Assembly: GCA_045531405.1 (NCBI GenBank)
Contig: JAZSDX010000028.1
Coordinates: forward strand, 1 to 64,000
Origin: RGIG4079 sp045531405
GTDB lineage: Bacteria; Bacteroidota; Bacteroidia; Bacteroidales; Muribaculaceae
DNA: 64,000 nt
Reading direction: 5' to 3'
The notes beneath the pieces were generated by a model. The model searched no databases. It had not been told where the DNA came from and saw only the letters and a program-made list of their open reading frames with translations. Positions within the stretch are counted from its first letter, which is position 1, and the number at the start of each line of letters is the position of its first letter. Positions 42,394-52,041 of this stretch are shown here, in pieces. The translations under genes and the position numbers were made by a program.

Positions 42394-43692
42394 ATGGAAA
42401 ATTCAATGAGATATATCAGCGACTTAATGTCGTTTATGGATAGCAGTGTGATTAATTTCTATGCTGTGAAAACTATTCGTGAGCGTTTAGATACCAATGG
42501 GTTTGAGTGTATTGATGCTGCTGATAAGTGGCAGTTAAAACCCGGTGGAAAATATTATGTAGTGAAAAATAATTCGGCGATATTTGGCTTTGTTGTAGGG
42601 AAAGGAGGTGCAACATCCGGATATAAAATTATCTCTGCCCATAGCGATTCTCCATGTTTTCGCATTAAACCAAATCCCGAAATGGTGAGTGATGGAGGGA
42701 TGATGAAACTAAATACTGAAGTATATGGTGGACCTATCCTTTATACGTGGTTTGATCGTCCATTGTCTATTGCGGGACGTGTGATGCTTCGCACCGATGA
42801 CCCTCTTAATCCCGAAACTCGCTTGGTGAAGTTTGACCGTCCGTTGATGACAATTCCCCACCTCGCTATCCACTTCAACCGTGCCGTAAACGAAGGTAAT
42901 CCACTTTCGCGTCAAAAAGATATGCTTCCTATTATAGGTCAAATAAATGATATAGCCGAAAAAAACGGTTATGTATTGAGATTGGTTGCTGAGGAACTTA
43001 GAGTTAGTGAGTCAGATATTATTGATTTTGACTTATCGCTCTATGACACAACAAAGGCATGCCTTGTGGGGGTAAATAATGAATTTATCACTTCGGGTCG
43101 TATTGATGATTTAAGCATGGCTCATGCTGCGATGACTGCATTGCTTGAATCGGGCGAATGTGGTCAAACACGTGTTATGGCAATATTTGACAATGAAGAA
43201 ATCGGTAGTGGAACAAAACAAGGGGCAGCATCGCCTGTTCTCAATCATATTTTGCGTCGCATTAATGCTTGTCAAGGTGGTAATGAGGAGGATTATTTGC
43301 GTGCAGTGGCTCGCTCGTTTATGGTGTCGGCCGATAATGCACATGCCGTCCACCCCAACTATGTAGAAAAACAAGATCCTACAAATCACCCGGTGCTTGG
43401 TGGTGGACCGGTAATCAAGATAAATGCCAATTGCAAATATATGACCGATGCCGATTCGGCAGCTGTGTTCAAAACCATTTGTGAACGAGCAGGAGTACCT
43501 TGCCAATATTTTGTAAATCATAGTGATGTAGCAGGAGGTTCAACGCTTGGAAATATTTTAACTTCTCAAATAGATCTTCGAGGAGTAGATATGGGGGCTG
43601 CAATGTGGGGAATGCACTCTGTTCGTGAGACAGCTTCAACGATTGATCATATTTATATAATTCGAGCTTTCACTGAATTCTTTAACTGCTAA
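42394..43692 (+). CDS. M18 family aminopeptidase
   Basis: The 432-residue protein is a cocatalytic zinc aminopeptidase of the aspartyl aminopeptidase (M18) type. The ligands appear in SAHSDSP (His83), DDLSMAH, DNEEIGSGTKQGA (catalytic Glu pair) and HPNYVEKQDP, followed by the GGGPVIKINANCKY segment. It probably trims N-terminal acidic residues from peptides in the cytoplasm. It is the last gene of the yicC run and ends at a strong terminator. Confidence 0.94.
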   Translation: MENSMRYISDLMSFMDSSVINFYAVKTIRERLDTNGFECIDAADKWQLKPGGKYYVVKNNSAIFGFVVGKGGATSGYKIISAHSDSPCFRIKPNPEMVSDGGMMKLNTEVYGGPILYTWFDRPLSIAGRVMLRTDDPLNPETRLVKFDRPLMTIPHLAIHFNRAVNEGNPLSRQKDMLPIIGQINDIAEKNGYVLRLVAEELRVSESDIIDFDLSLYDTTKACLVGVNNEFITSGRIDDLSMAHAAMTALLESGECGQTRVMAIFDNEEIGSGTKQGAASPVLNHILRRINACQGGNEEDYLRAVARSFMVSADNAHAVHPNYVEKQDPTNHPVLGGGPVIKINANCKYMTDADSAAVFKTICERAGVPCQYFVNHSDVAGGSTLGNILTSQIDLRGVDMGAAMWGMHSVRETASTIDHIYIIRAFTEFFNC

Positions 43693-43716
43693 AATAACTA
43701 TGATAGATTATAAAAG

Positions 43717-43745
43717 AAAAAGCATCGCTATTGCGATGCTTTTTT
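43717..43745. terminator. Terminator between M18 peptidase and rpsO
   Basis: AAAAAGCATCGC (43717-43728) and GCGATGCTTTTT (43733-43744) form a 12-bp perfect stem with a 4-base loop, useful to both converging genes. Confidence 0.9.
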
Positions 43746-43770
43746 GTAATCTTCAAGTAGTGCCTGCGGC

Positions 43771-44046
43771 TTACTTTCTGATACCGAGCTCTTTTTGTGC
43801 GATGATGGCGCGATAACGAGTGATGTCTTTTTTCTTGAGATAATCAAGAAGACGACGACGTTTACCAACGAGCATTTTGAGAGCTCTCGCAGTGCTATAA
43901 TCTTTGTGATTTGACTTCAAGTGTTGAGTCAAATGAGCAATACGGACTGAGAATAATGCTATCTGAGCTTCAGGTGAGCCAGTATCAGTCTTGCCCTTAC
44001 CGTATTTCTCAAAGATTTCTACTTTTTCTTCAGAATTCAAGTGCAT
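43771..44046 (-). CDS. rpsO: 30S ribosomal protein S15
   Basis: The 91-residue protein shows TGSPEAQIALFSVRIAHLTQHL and NHKDYSTARAL, LVGKRRRLLDYLKK, all standard S15. It binds the central domain of 16S rRNA early in small-subunit assembly. It has a separate TACCTTTG -7 box at 44086-44093, 39 bases upstream. Unlike in many bacteria, pnp is not next to it. Confidence 0.98.
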   Translation of the reverse strand: MHLNSEEKVEIFEKYGKGKTDTGSPEAQIALFSVRIAHLTQHLKSNHKDYSTARALKMLVGKRRRLLDYLKKKDITRYRAIIAQKELGIRK

Positions 44047-44085
44047 TCTTTTGAAATTTTAAGTGTTAATAAAAAATTGAGCACA

Positions 44086-44093
44086 CAAAGGTA
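44086..44093 (-). promoter_or_regulatory. -7 box of rpsO
   Basis: TACCTTTG on the minus strand, 39 bases before the rpsO ATG. Confidence 0.5.
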
Positions 44094-44142
44094 GGTATTT
44101 TTTTTTGAATACCCAAATCTCTTTGCGTATAAATCCTAATAT

Positions 44143-44478
44143 TTAGTCAAGATTGGCTTTGTCTTTTACCGGATTGCGGTAGTGAATCTTGTTTTCAATA
44201 TATTCTTGAGTTGCAATAAGAGTAGGTTTCGGGAGTTTTTCGTAATAACGAGAAATGTCGATCTGCTCAGAATTTTCTGAAATTTCTTCAAGGTTATCAT
44301 TGACTGACGCGTATTCTTGAAGTTTTTTGTCAAGATCGTGTTTCATTTCTCCGGCGATTTGATTAGAACGTTTTGCAATGATGCACACAGTTTCATATAC
44401 ATTGCCTGTGTCTTTAGAAAGCTCAATCATGTCGCGAGTCACCGTGTTAAGGGGCGCATTTGTTTTTTTGTAATCCAT
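44143..44478 (-). CDS. rpoZ: RNA polymerase omega subunit (RpoZ/Rpb6-like)
   Basis: The 111-residue protein contains the omega signature TGNVYETVCIIAKRSNQIAGE, then the extension typical of Bacteroidota omega (KPTLIATQEYIENKIHYRNP). The ATG at 44478 fits the family start; the longer frame to 44598 would lie inside bamD. It helps hold the beta-prime subunit. It is co-transcribed with bamD, 22 bases downstream of its stop. Confidence 0.9.
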   Translation of the reverse strand: MDYKKTNAPLNTVTRDMIELSKDTGNVYETVCIIAKRSNQIAGEMKHDLDKKLQEYASVNDNLEEISENSEQIDISRYYEKLPKPTLIATQEYIENKIHYRNPVKDKANLD

Positions 44479-44500
44479 AATTATATTATTATCGTTTATT

Positions 44501-45301
44501 TTATTCTTTAGTGTATCTGGTTGCAATTTTGTAAATGTTATCGGCTTCTTCTCTGTTTTTACTATCGGGGTAATTGTTGATGAATGAATAATACTCATCT
44601 ATAACATCGCGAAAACGATCGGCTTTCTTTTCTTCAACGCTAAGGTTTGCTTCTTGATATCGCGCTTTTAAAATGAGCATCTCTAAATCTTCTTTGTATT
44701 TTGAGTAAGGATATGTTTTTATTGCATTGCGAGCTACGATAACAGCTGATTGGTAGTTGTTGCCAAGGTAGGTACCTAAATTGTAATAAAGTTGGGCGTT
44801 TTGTAACTCTTTGAGAGTGAGTTTGTCTTGTAACTCGAAAATTGCATTTTGTGCGATAGAAACTTTGTCGCTTTTAGGAAAGTAGTCAAGAAATGCTTGT
44901 AATTCTTCAATGGCCTTTATTGTGCCACTTTGGTCGAGTTGAGGTTCGGGGGAGTCAAGATAGTATCCATATCCACAATGGAAGCGAGCTAACTCGGTGT
45001 ATTTGCCTTTAGGATAGCGAGAGTAATATGTTTGAAAGTAAAGACTTGCATCAAGATATTCTCTATTTTCATAATGACTCATGGCTAATAGATATAGTGA
45101 TTCTTCGGCCTTTTCTGTACCCTTAAATACGGTAACTACATCTTTTAAGATTGTATATGATTGAACATATTTTTTTTGAGCAAAAGCACGTTTTGCATAT
45201 TCAAGCTTGTAGTCGGGATCACTACTCTTTTGCGCTCGTTGGTATTCGCCACAAGAACAAAGGAATAGAACAGATAATAAAACTGCTAAAAATCTAAACA
45301 T
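44501..45301 (-). CDS. bamD: Outer membrane assembly lipoprotein BamD
   Basis: The 266-residue lipoprotein (lipobox LFLCSC, near residue 17) has YfiO-type TPR repeats (SDPDYKLEYAKRAFAQKKY, ESLYLLAMSHYENREYLDAS, YSRYPKGKYTELA, YPYSKYKEDLEML). With BamA it inserts beta-barrel proteins into the outer membrane. ATG 45301 is used rather than 45331 because it places the signal peptide at the N-terminus and keeps the -7 box (45329-45336) upstream. Confidence 0.93.
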   Translation of the reverse strand: MFRFLAVLLSVLFLCSCGEYQRAQKSSDPDYKLEYAKRAFAQKKYVQSYTILKDVVTVFKGTEKAEESLYLLAMSHYENREYLDASLYFQTYYSRYPKGKYTELARFHCGYGYYLDSPEPQLDQSGTIKAIEELQAFLDYFPKSDKVSIAQNAIFELQDKLTLKELQNAQLYYNLGTYLGNNYQSAVIVARNAIKTYPYSKYKEDLEMLILKARYQEANLSVEEKKADRFRDVIDEYYSFINNYPDSKNREEADNIYKIATRYTKE

Positions 45302-45328
45302 CTTAATGATAATTAATCGTTCAATTTG

Positions 45329-45336
45329 CAAAGTTA
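45329..45336 (-). promoter_or_regulatory. -7 box of bamD-rpoZ
   Basis: TAACTTTG on the minus strand, 27 bases before the chosen bamD ATG; it overlaps the alternative upstream start. Confidence 0.5.
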
Positions 45337-45441
45337 GTAATTATTGGTGAGATATTTTAATGTCATCCTCAAAAAATGAGTTAAAAGAGGTTTATATATT
45401 ATATTTAATGAGTATTAGTGTGCCGTTTTTTATTTTTGTAG

Positions 45442-45449
45442 TATATTTG
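45442..45449 (+). promoter_or_regulatory. -7 box of the SGNH-GHL10 operon
   Basis: TATATTTG, 33 bases before the ATG at 45483. A second match, TATTTTTG, lies just upstream at about 45431-45438. Confidence 0.45.
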
Positions 45450-45482
45450 CGAAAAATAAATATTGTAATAAAACTTTAACAC

Positions 45483-46559
45483 ATGAAAAAAGAATTAACC
45501 TTATTGTTTTTGTGTGCTACTTTGGTATGTGGTGCAAAAAATTTAGTTTACCATGATGCCCGTCAATTTCCATTGTTGGGATCTGTTGTCCCCGTAGAAG
45601 AGGGATATACTCGTTTTCCTGATTCGTTGAAGTCGCAAGTGAAGCGAGAGTTGTTATATACATTAGGAACAAATACTGCTGGTATGGCAATCCGATTTTC
45701 GTCAGATGCTACGGCATTAAGCGCCAAGTGGGTATCTACGTTGGAGTTGGAAATGAACCATATGACTCCTGTTGGTATTAGAGGGTTGGATTTATATACA
45801 CTTGATGAAAACAATGAATGGACATTTGTAAGTAGCGTGCGCCCTACGGTAAATAAGAAGGCTTCAAAATATTCAATCGTAAGTGGAATGGAAAAGAAAA
45901 TGCGAGAGTATCTTCTTTATATGCCTTTGTATGATGGTATTGATAGTCTTTATATAGGTATTGATTCTACTGCAGTGATAGAGCACCCCAAAGTTAATCT
46001 CCCAAGTCGAGAAAAACCAATTGTTGTATATGGCACAAGTATTACCCAAGGAGCATGTGCATCACGACCAGGTATGGCTTATACCAATATTCTTGAACGT
46101 GAAATGAATCGGGAGTTCTATAACTTTGGATTCAGTGGCAATGGTCAGCTTGACATGGAGGTTGCTCCATTGTTAGCATCGGTTGATGCCGGTTTGTATA
46201 TTTTTGATTGTTTGCCCAATAATACAGCACCACAGTTAAAAGAACGAATAGAACCATTCTATCGTTATTTGAGAGAAAAACGTCCGGAAGTACCAGTGTT
46301 GTTTATAGAAAGTCCTCTATTCCCGATAATGCGATATAATAAGGGAACAGCCGATGCTATTAATGAAAAAAATGAAGTGTTAAAGGCGTTTTTCGCAAAA
46401 TTACAAGCCGAAGGAGAAACAGAAATCTATTATATGGAGGCAGAGGAAATAATGGGAGGAAATACTGAATTTACAGTTGATAATTATCACTTTACCGATT
46501 TGGGTTTCCGTTATTTTGCCGACAAACTCAAACCTATTATTAAAACTATTGCGAAATAA
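45483..46559 (+). CDS. Secreted SGNH/GDSL esterase with N-terminal jelly-roll
   Basis: The 358-residue product has a signal peptide (KKELTLLFLCATLVCGA). The first 150 residues form a beta-sandwich (AIRFSSDATALSAKW, GIRGLDLYTLDENNEW), as in carbohydrate esterase families that cover sugar chains. The SGNH domain follows: block I GTSITQGACAS, block II FSGNG, block III LPNN, and the catalytic Asp-His pair in DNYHFTDLGF. It likely removes acyl groups from a polysaccharide or glycoprotein outside the cytoplasm. It lies 28 bases upstream of the glycosidase gene. Confidence 0.9.
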   Translation: MKKELTLLFLCATLVCGAKNLVYHDARQFPLLGSVVPVEEGYTRFPDSLKSQVKRELLYTLGTNTAGMAIRFSSDATALSAKWVSTLELEMNHMTPVGIRGLDLYTLDENNEWTFVSSVRPTVNKKASKYSIVSGMEKKMREYLLYMPLYDGIDSLYIGIDSTAVIEHPKVNLPSREKPIVVYGTSITQGACASRPGMAYTNILEREMNREFYNFGFSGNGQLDMEVAPLLASVDAGLYIFDCLPNNTAPQLKERIEPFYRYLREKRPEVPVLFIESPLFPIMRYNKGTADAINEKNEVLKAFFAKLQAEGETEIYYMEAEEIMGGNTEFTVDNYHFTDLGFRYFADKLKPIIKTIAK

Positions 46560-46587
46560 TTAACTAATATAAAACAATTAAATTTTT

Positions 46588-49500
46588 ATGAATAGATTCA
46601 GACAACTTACAGTCGCAATGTCGATTGTAGCTGCCATGATGTTTAATTCGGCGATGGCATTATCGCCAAAACGCGAGATGCGTTCAACATGGTTTACAAC
46701 AGTGTGGGGGATTGACTGGCCCTCAATACAAGGTGCTACTACTTCAGCTCAAACAACACAGAAGGCTGAAATGATTGAATATCTCGATGGATTTGCTAAT
46801 ACAAATATGAATGGTTCTTGTTTTCAAGTTCGTTCGATGGCTGACGCAATGTATCCATCTAAGTATGCTCCTTGGTCAAGTTACTTGACCGGAACTCGTG
46901 GTAAAAACCCGGGATGGGATCCATTGGCATATTTTGTTGAAGAATCACACAAACGAGGTTTGGAAGCATATGTGTGGTTAAATCCTTATAGATGGTCAAC
47001 AGGAACAAATTGGACAACATCGTTTGACCAAGAATGGCAAAATAACGATATGATTATTGCCGGAACATCTAATACCAGTTATAAGACATTTAATCCGGCA
47101 TTGCCCGAAACTCGTCAACATATTGTGAATGTTGTAAATGAAATTCTTGACAACTATGCTATTGATGGAATCTTGTTTGATGACTATTTTTATGCAAGTG
47201 GAGGAACTTCAGAAAACTCATCAGCTCCCGACTATGATGATTATAAAGCAAGTGGAACAACAATGTCAATAGGGGATTGGCGTCGAGCAAATGTTAATCA
47301 AATGGTGAAAGATGTATATGAAGCAATTCAAGCAAAGCGTCCCGATGTGCGTTTCGGAATCTCTCCAGCAGGAGTTGCAGGAACATCATCATATAGTAAA
47401 TATGGATTACCTTCACCTTCGTCTTATGGGGTTAAGGCTTCGGATTGGCAATATGCACAAATCTATTCAGACCCATTAGCATGGCTGAAGGCTGGTACAA
47501 TTGACTTTATTTCTCCACAAATGTATTGGCCTACAACACACTCAACTGCTCCATTTGAGCCGTTGGTTAAGTGGTGGAGTTATGTGGGTAATTATTATGG
47601 ACGTCATTTCTACTCAAGTCAAGAATCTGCCGATTTGGGTTCTGATGGAGAATTATCAAATACCACAAGTGGTTGGTCAGAAATGGCAAAACAAACTGAA
47701 TTGACTCGTCAGTATGATGAAAATAATGCTCCCGGGATTATATATTATAGCGCCAAATATATTAATGGTCCAGAAACTACTGGTTTGGGTGATTACATGA
47801 AAGCAAATAAGTTTACCCACAAGGCGTTGACTCCGGTTGTGACATGGAAAACAAAAATAAATTATGATAAGGTTTCAAATCTTTCATCAACAGGTTCGTC
47901 TATTTCATGGGACGCTATGAGCAATGGCAATGCTATTATACGTTATACGGTTTATGCGATTCCATCGTCAATAACTCTTTCTGATGCACAAATGGCGAAT
48001 GGTGATGGTATTAGTAATGAATATCTGTTAGGGGTATCATACTCATCAACATATTCAGTTCCATCGGATAAACAAGGTGATTACTATTATGCCGTGTGTG
48101 TATATGATGGTTATGGAAATGAATTTGAACCTGCAGTAGTTGGTTATCCCGAAGGAGAATCAACCGTTGTAACTCTTATGTCTCCTATAAACGGGGCTAC
48201 AGTTGCTTGGACTGCTGATTTTTCGTGGTCGGCGGTAGCAAATGCTACATATACAATGGAAATTGCTGATAATAGTAATTTTACCAATGTACTAATCCAA
48301 AAGAAAGGTTTGGCTACCAATAAAGAGAGTGTTGATTTGTCTCAATTGGAGGAATCTAAAACATATTATTGGAGAGTATCTTGCACAGAGTCGGGAAAGT
48401 TGCCATCAGTGAGTAGTATAGAATCGTTCAAAACATCAGTAAAACCAAGTGCACCAATTGTGACATTGGTATCGCCAAGCAATGGTGCTACTTTTGAAGA
48501 TGATTTTACGTTTGAATGGAATGGGGTAGATGTTGATACATATGAATTGCAAATTTCAACACTCAAAGATTTCTCAACAATCAAATATAAGAAAGAAATC
48601 ACTGCCGGAGCATCAAAAATAACAGAACCAATGACTATTTCTTTATTAGGAAAAGGAGTGTTTTATTGGCGAGTATTGTCAAAAGATTCTCAAATGAAAA
48701 CATCTACATCAGAGGTTCGATTATTTGAAATTACTAAAATAGTTGTTGGAAGTTTTGAACCGGGTTATACAATCAAACTTGATAAAGATACTTATGCAAA
48801 GGTGGGTGATATGGAATTTACAAACCTTTGGTTTCGCTCAACTTTGGAAGATTATGATAATATTACATTTGGCGAAGATGGCAAATTAAATCGCGGCTTC
48901 TGTGCGGTAGGTGATTATGTATATGTTGCAGGACGAACAGAAAATAGCACAAGTAGTACAATCTATCTTCGCAAAATGGATGGCAAAACAGGTGAAATCA
49001 TCTCTGATTTAATACTTGGAGATGCGGGTAAAGTCGCTTATTATCCATGCAATGATGTAATGAAAGATTCAAAAGGGAATGTATGTATCTCAAATCTCAC
49101 TCTTAATATTGGTTCAACACCATTAATGATTCATCAAGTTGATTTAGAAACAGGGGTATTGACCGAAGTGGCATCTTTGACCATGTCGGGACTTTCAAGT
49201 ACTCGTATTGACCATGTATCGATATTAGGAGATGTAGAGTCGGGTGATTTTACAGTGTTTGGGGCTGTCTCAAAATCAAATATTGTTGTTCGTTGGACAT
49301 TTGAAGATGGAGAAGAAGTTGCAACAACAACTTCAACACTCAAGTCGTTCTATCCAACAAGTACATCTGCAATGGGTATTGCTCCGGTTGTAATTCCGTT
49401 AAGTGAAAATGATGTGTTTATTTCAGGGGGAGATATGCACTTAACTCGTTACAACTTATCAACCGGACGAGTAACAGATTCATTTGCAAATAATGCTACA

Positions 49501-50040
49501 TTGACACCAGAAGGTTATGAAATCAATGGAGGGGCATATTTTATACTTAATAATCAGAATTATTTGATTTATCCATATAGCGATTATAACACAATAGGTC
49601 ATGCTTATAATTTGACAAAAGTAAATTCAAATTATGATTATAGCTCAATGGAGTTAATGTGGGAGTTCCCAAAAGGCACAATCGGTTCGGTAAATAGTTC
49701 TACAATGCAAGCTGAGGTGGATTATGTATGTGGCACAGATGGGATTGTTTATGTGTATGTATATGTGCCGGGAAATGGTATTGCAGCGTATATATTGAAT
49801 GACACAAGTGCATCAGGAATTGAAACAGTAATGGCGCAAAATGATAACATTACGATAAAAGGCAATGACCTAAATATAGGAGATGTTGTTGACTATGTAG
49901 CTGTTTATAATCTTTATGGAATGCAATTGACCGAAGAAAATAATGTATCTTCAATTGAATTGAAATTGCCTTGTGGAGTTTATGTTATTGAGATTGAAAA
50001 TGATGGAAATTTTCTTACAAAGAAAGTTATTATAAAGTGA
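46588..50040 (+). CDS. GHL10-type glycoside hydrolase, secreted, multidomain
   Basis: The 1150-residue protein has a signal peptide, then a GHL10/DUF187 family 10-like barrel (about 28-400): KREMRSTWFTTVWGIDWPS, FQVRSMADAMYPS, YVWLNPYR, IDGILFDDYFY and ISPQMYWP. Two or three fibronectin/Ig-like domains follow (about 410-720), then a beta-propeller-like region (about 730-1060). The final about 80 residues (VAVYNLYGMQL, GVYVIEIEN, TKKVIIK end) look like a T9SS or related C-terminal sorting domain. The substrate is unknown; GHL10 proteins often act on peptidoglycan or host glycans. The 5' neighbour is a carbohydrate-type esterase. Confidence 0.88.
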   Translation: MNRFRQLTVAMSIVAAMMFNSAMALSPKREMRSTWFTTVWGIDWPSIQGATTSAQTTQKAEMIEYLDGFANTNMNGSCFQVRSMADAMYPSKYAPWSSYLTGTRGKNPGWDPLAYFVEESHKRGLEAYVWLNPYRWSTGTNWTTSFDQEWQNNDMIIAGTSNTSYKTFNPALPETRQHIVNVVNEILDNYAIDGILFDDYFYASGGTSENSSAPDYDDYKASGTTMSIGDWRRANVNQMVKDVYEAIQAKRPDVRFGISPAGVAGTSSYSKYGLPSPSSYGVKASDWQYAQIYSDPLAWLKAGTIDFISPQMYWPTTHSTAPFEPLVKWWSYVGNYYGRHFYSSQESADLGSDGELSNTTSGWSEMAKQTELTRQYDENNAPGIIYYSAKYINGPETTGLGDYMKANKFTHKALTPVVTWKTKINYDKVSNLSSTGSSISWDAMSNGNAIIRYTVYAIPSSITLSDAQMANGDGISNEYLLGVSYSSTYSVPSDKQGDYYYAVCVYDGYGNEFEPAVVGYPEGESTVVTLMSPINGATVAWTADFSWSAVANATYTMEIADNSNFTNVLIQKKGLATNKESVDLSQLEESKTYYWRVSCTESGKLPSVSSIESFKTSVKPSAPIVTLVSPSNGATFEDDFTFEWNGVDVDTYELQISTLKDFSTIKYKKEITAGASKITEPMTISLLGKGVFYWRVLSKDSQMKTSTSEVRLFEITKIVVGSFEPGYTIKLDKDTYAKVGDMEFTNLWFRSTLEDYDNITFGEDGKLNRGFCAVGDYVYVAGRTENSTSSTIYLRKMDGKTGEIISDLILGDAGKVAYYPCNDVMKDSKGNVCISNLTLNIGSTPLMIHQVDLETGVLTEVASLTMSGLSSTRIDHVSILGDVESGDFTVFGAVSKSNIVVRWTFEDGEEVATTTSTLKSFYPTSTSAMGIAPVVIPLSENDVFISGGDMHLTRYNLSTGRVTDSFANNATLTPEGYEINGGAYFILNNQNYLIYPYSDYNTIGHAYNLTKVNSNYDYSSMELMWEFPKGTIGSVNSSTMQAEVDYVCGTDGIVYVYVYVPGNGIAAYILNDTSASGIETVMAQNDNITIKGNDLNIGDVVDYVAVYNLYGMQLTEENNVSSIELKLPCGVYVIEIENDGNFLTKKVIIK

Positions 50041-50055
50041 TAAGATCACAAATGT

Positions 50056-50096
50056 AAAGAAAAATGCCATACTCAACGAGTGTGGCATTTTTCTTT
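50056..50096 (+). terminator. Terminator of the SGNH-GHL10 operon
   Basis: A 19-base stem (50056-50074 with 50078-50096, one G-U) and 3-base loop, ending in T-rich sequence. Confidence 0.88.
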
Positions 50097-50231
50097 GTTG
50101 TTTTTGGTTGTTAAATTAATGAATAATAAGACTTAAAAATAGTAATAATAGTAGTAAAATAGAGGAATAATTATTAAGTTTGCATAATAATTGCAAATAT
50201 GGTGTAGTTTAAGACGATATAAGGATTATAT

Positions 50232-50876
50232 ATGAACGATAAGAATTTTTCTATTAAGGAGTTTTATGATAAGCACCAAGTGTGGTTGCATTGTATATTG
50301 GTGTTAATTGCATCAATAGTATTAGGATGGATTTCGGTGTTATTTATGGACTATTGGACAAATCATGGGAAATCCGAAATTGTCCCAAGTGTAGTTGGGT
50401 TAGATTATATCGAAGCGACAAGTATTCTTGAATCAAAAGATTTTGAAGTTGAAATAGATTCAATATACGATAAAGAGGCAAAGTATGGTCAGGTGTTGGC
50501 TCAATCTCCAAATGGAGCAGAGGAGGTAAAGTATGGGCGTACTATTTATCTAAAGATAAATTCAACGAGTCCTGAGGTCGTTCAAATTGTGGAAGAATTA
50601 ACTCATATTGCATCTATGCAAGCACAAAATATGTTGACAGCGTTAGGATTTACTAACATTAAAGTGAAAGAAGTGCTTGGAGCAAATGATGATGAGGTTA
50701 TAGAAGTGAGAAGTAATGGTCGTCAAGTAGAGATGGGGGATAAACTCCCTGTTACTGCCGAAATAGAGTTGACGGTAACTTATGCGCCTAATGAAAAAAT
50801 GTATATTGATACCTTATCGGTAGAGGATGCAAATTTATTATTAAACGATACGTTGCAATTAGAAGCTATAATTTGA
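50232..50876 (+). CDS. PASTA-domain membrane protein
   Basis: The 214-residue protein has one membrane helix (about 18-39) and then two PASTA domains outside the cytoplasm (about 48-111, VPSVVGLDYIEATSIL; and about 115-185, AQNMLTALGFTNIKV). No kinase domain is attached. PASTA domains bind muropeptides or beta-lactams in other bacteria. It precedes rluD by 9 bases, a gene order common in Bacteroidales, where a D-Ala ligase often follows. That ligase is not present here. Confidence 0.87.
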   Translation: MNDKNFSIKEFYDKHQVWLHCILVLIASIVLGWISVLFMDYWTNHGKSEIVPSVVGLDYIEATSILESKDFEVEIDSIYDKEAKYGQVLAQSPNGAEEVKYGRTIYLKINSTSPEVVQIVEELTHIASMQAQNMLTALGFTNIKVKEVLGANDDEVIEVRSNGRQVEMGDKLPVTAEIELTVTYAPNEKMYIDTLSVEDANLLLNDTLQLEAII

Positions 50877-50885
50877 TATTATAGA

Positions 50886-51959
50886 ATGAATTATTTAGAA
50901 CAAGACGATTTAGATGATGAAATGCAATTGTTGTCAGATGTAGAACCTGGCGATGATGGAAATGGGATGTATGAGCATTTTCGATTTGTGGCTGAAAAAG
51001 GACAAGCATTATTGCGTGTTGATAAATTTTTGGTGGCTCGAATGGAAAAATCATCACGAAATCGGATACAACAAGCTGCAGATGCAGGCTGTATATTAGT
51101 AAATGGAAAGGCTGTCAAATCAAATTATAGAGTAAAGCCTTTTGATATTGTAACTATTGTAATGGATAGACCTCGTTATGAATTAGAAATCATAGCCGAA
51201 GATATTCCATTAGATATAGTATATGAAGATGATCAATTATTGGTTGTGAATAAGCCTCCGGGATTAGTCGTTCATCCTGGACATGGAAATTATCATGGCA
51301 CTTTGGTAAATGCCTTAGCATATCATTTTAAGGATAATCCCGACTATGATGTGAATGATCCTCGTATGGGGTTGGTTCATCGTATAGATAAAGATACCTC
51401 GGGTTTGCTAGTAGTTGCAAAAACACCTGATGCAAAGACGCATTTAGGAAAGCAATTTTTCAATAAAACAACTAAGCGAGAATATGTGGCGATAGTGTGG
51501 GGAACACCATCGCCGGCATTAGGGCGTATTGAAGGTAATATAGGGAGAAGTCCAAAAGATAGATTGCAAATGATGGTATTCCCGGATGGGGATATGGGAA
51601 AACATGCTGTGACACACTATGAAACAATTGAGAGCTTTGGTTATGTGTCGGTTGTGAAGTGTCGTTTGGAAACAGGACGGACTCATCAGATACGCGTTCA
51701 TATGAAACATATTGGGCATCCGTTGTTAAATGATGCTCGTTATGGGGGAGACCAGGTATTGAGGGGGACAACAAGTGCTAAATATCGTCAATTCGTGTCA
51801 AATTGTTTTGAAGTATGCCCTCGACAGGCATTACACGCTCGTACTCTTGGCTTTGTTCACCCAAAAACAGGAGAAGAATTATTTTTCTCTGCAGAAATAC
51901 CTTTAGACATGACAACCATGATTGAGAAATGGCGTGTTTATATGTTGGCAAATAAATAA
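50886..51959 (+). CDS. RluD-type 23S rRNA pseudouridine synthase
   Basis: The 357-residue protein has an S4 RNA-binding domain (about 42-100, LRVDKFLVARMEKSSRNRIQ) and a PseudoU_synth_2 domain with the catalytic Asp in HRIDKDTSGLLVVAK. The later GRTHQIRVHMKHIGHPLLND block is diagnostic for the RluA/RluD family. It modifies uridines in the large-subunit rRNA. The extra acidic N-terminal stretch (LEQDDLDDEMQLLSD) is lineage-specific. Co-transcribed with the PASTA gene. Confidence 0.93.
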   Translation: MNYLEQDDLDDEMQLLSDVEPGDDGNGMYEHFRFVAEKGQALLRVDKFLVARMEKSSRNRIQQAADAGCILVNGKAVKSNYRVKPFDIVTIVMDRPRYELEIIAEDIPLDIVYEDDQLLVVNKPPGLVVHPGHGNYHGTLVNALAYHFKDNPDYDVNDPRMGLVHRIDKDTSGLLVVAKTPDAKTHLGKQFFNKTTKREYVAIVWGTPSPALGRIEGNIGRSPKDRLQMMVFPDGDMGKHAVTHYETIESFGYVSVVKCRLETGRTHQIRVHMKHIGHPLLNDARYGGDQVLRGTTSAKYRQFVSNCFEVCPRQALHARTLGFVHPKTGEELFFSAEIPLDMTTMIEKWRVYMLANK

Positions 51960-52008
51960 AATTCTATAAGAAATTGTATCAATTATATGATATATAAATA
52001 ATTTGTGT

Positions 52009-52016
52009 TATCTTTG
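52009..52016 (+). promoter_or_regulatory. -7 box of the acyltransferase operon
   Basis: TATCTTTG, 25 bases before the ATG at 52042, matches TAnnTTTG. Confidence 0.45.
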
Positions 52017-52041
52017 AATTATAAATTGAAAATACTCAGAA

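Noticed and set aside
44479..44598. Upstream start for rpoZ
   Set aside because: The added 40 residues lie inside bamD and do not resemble omega.
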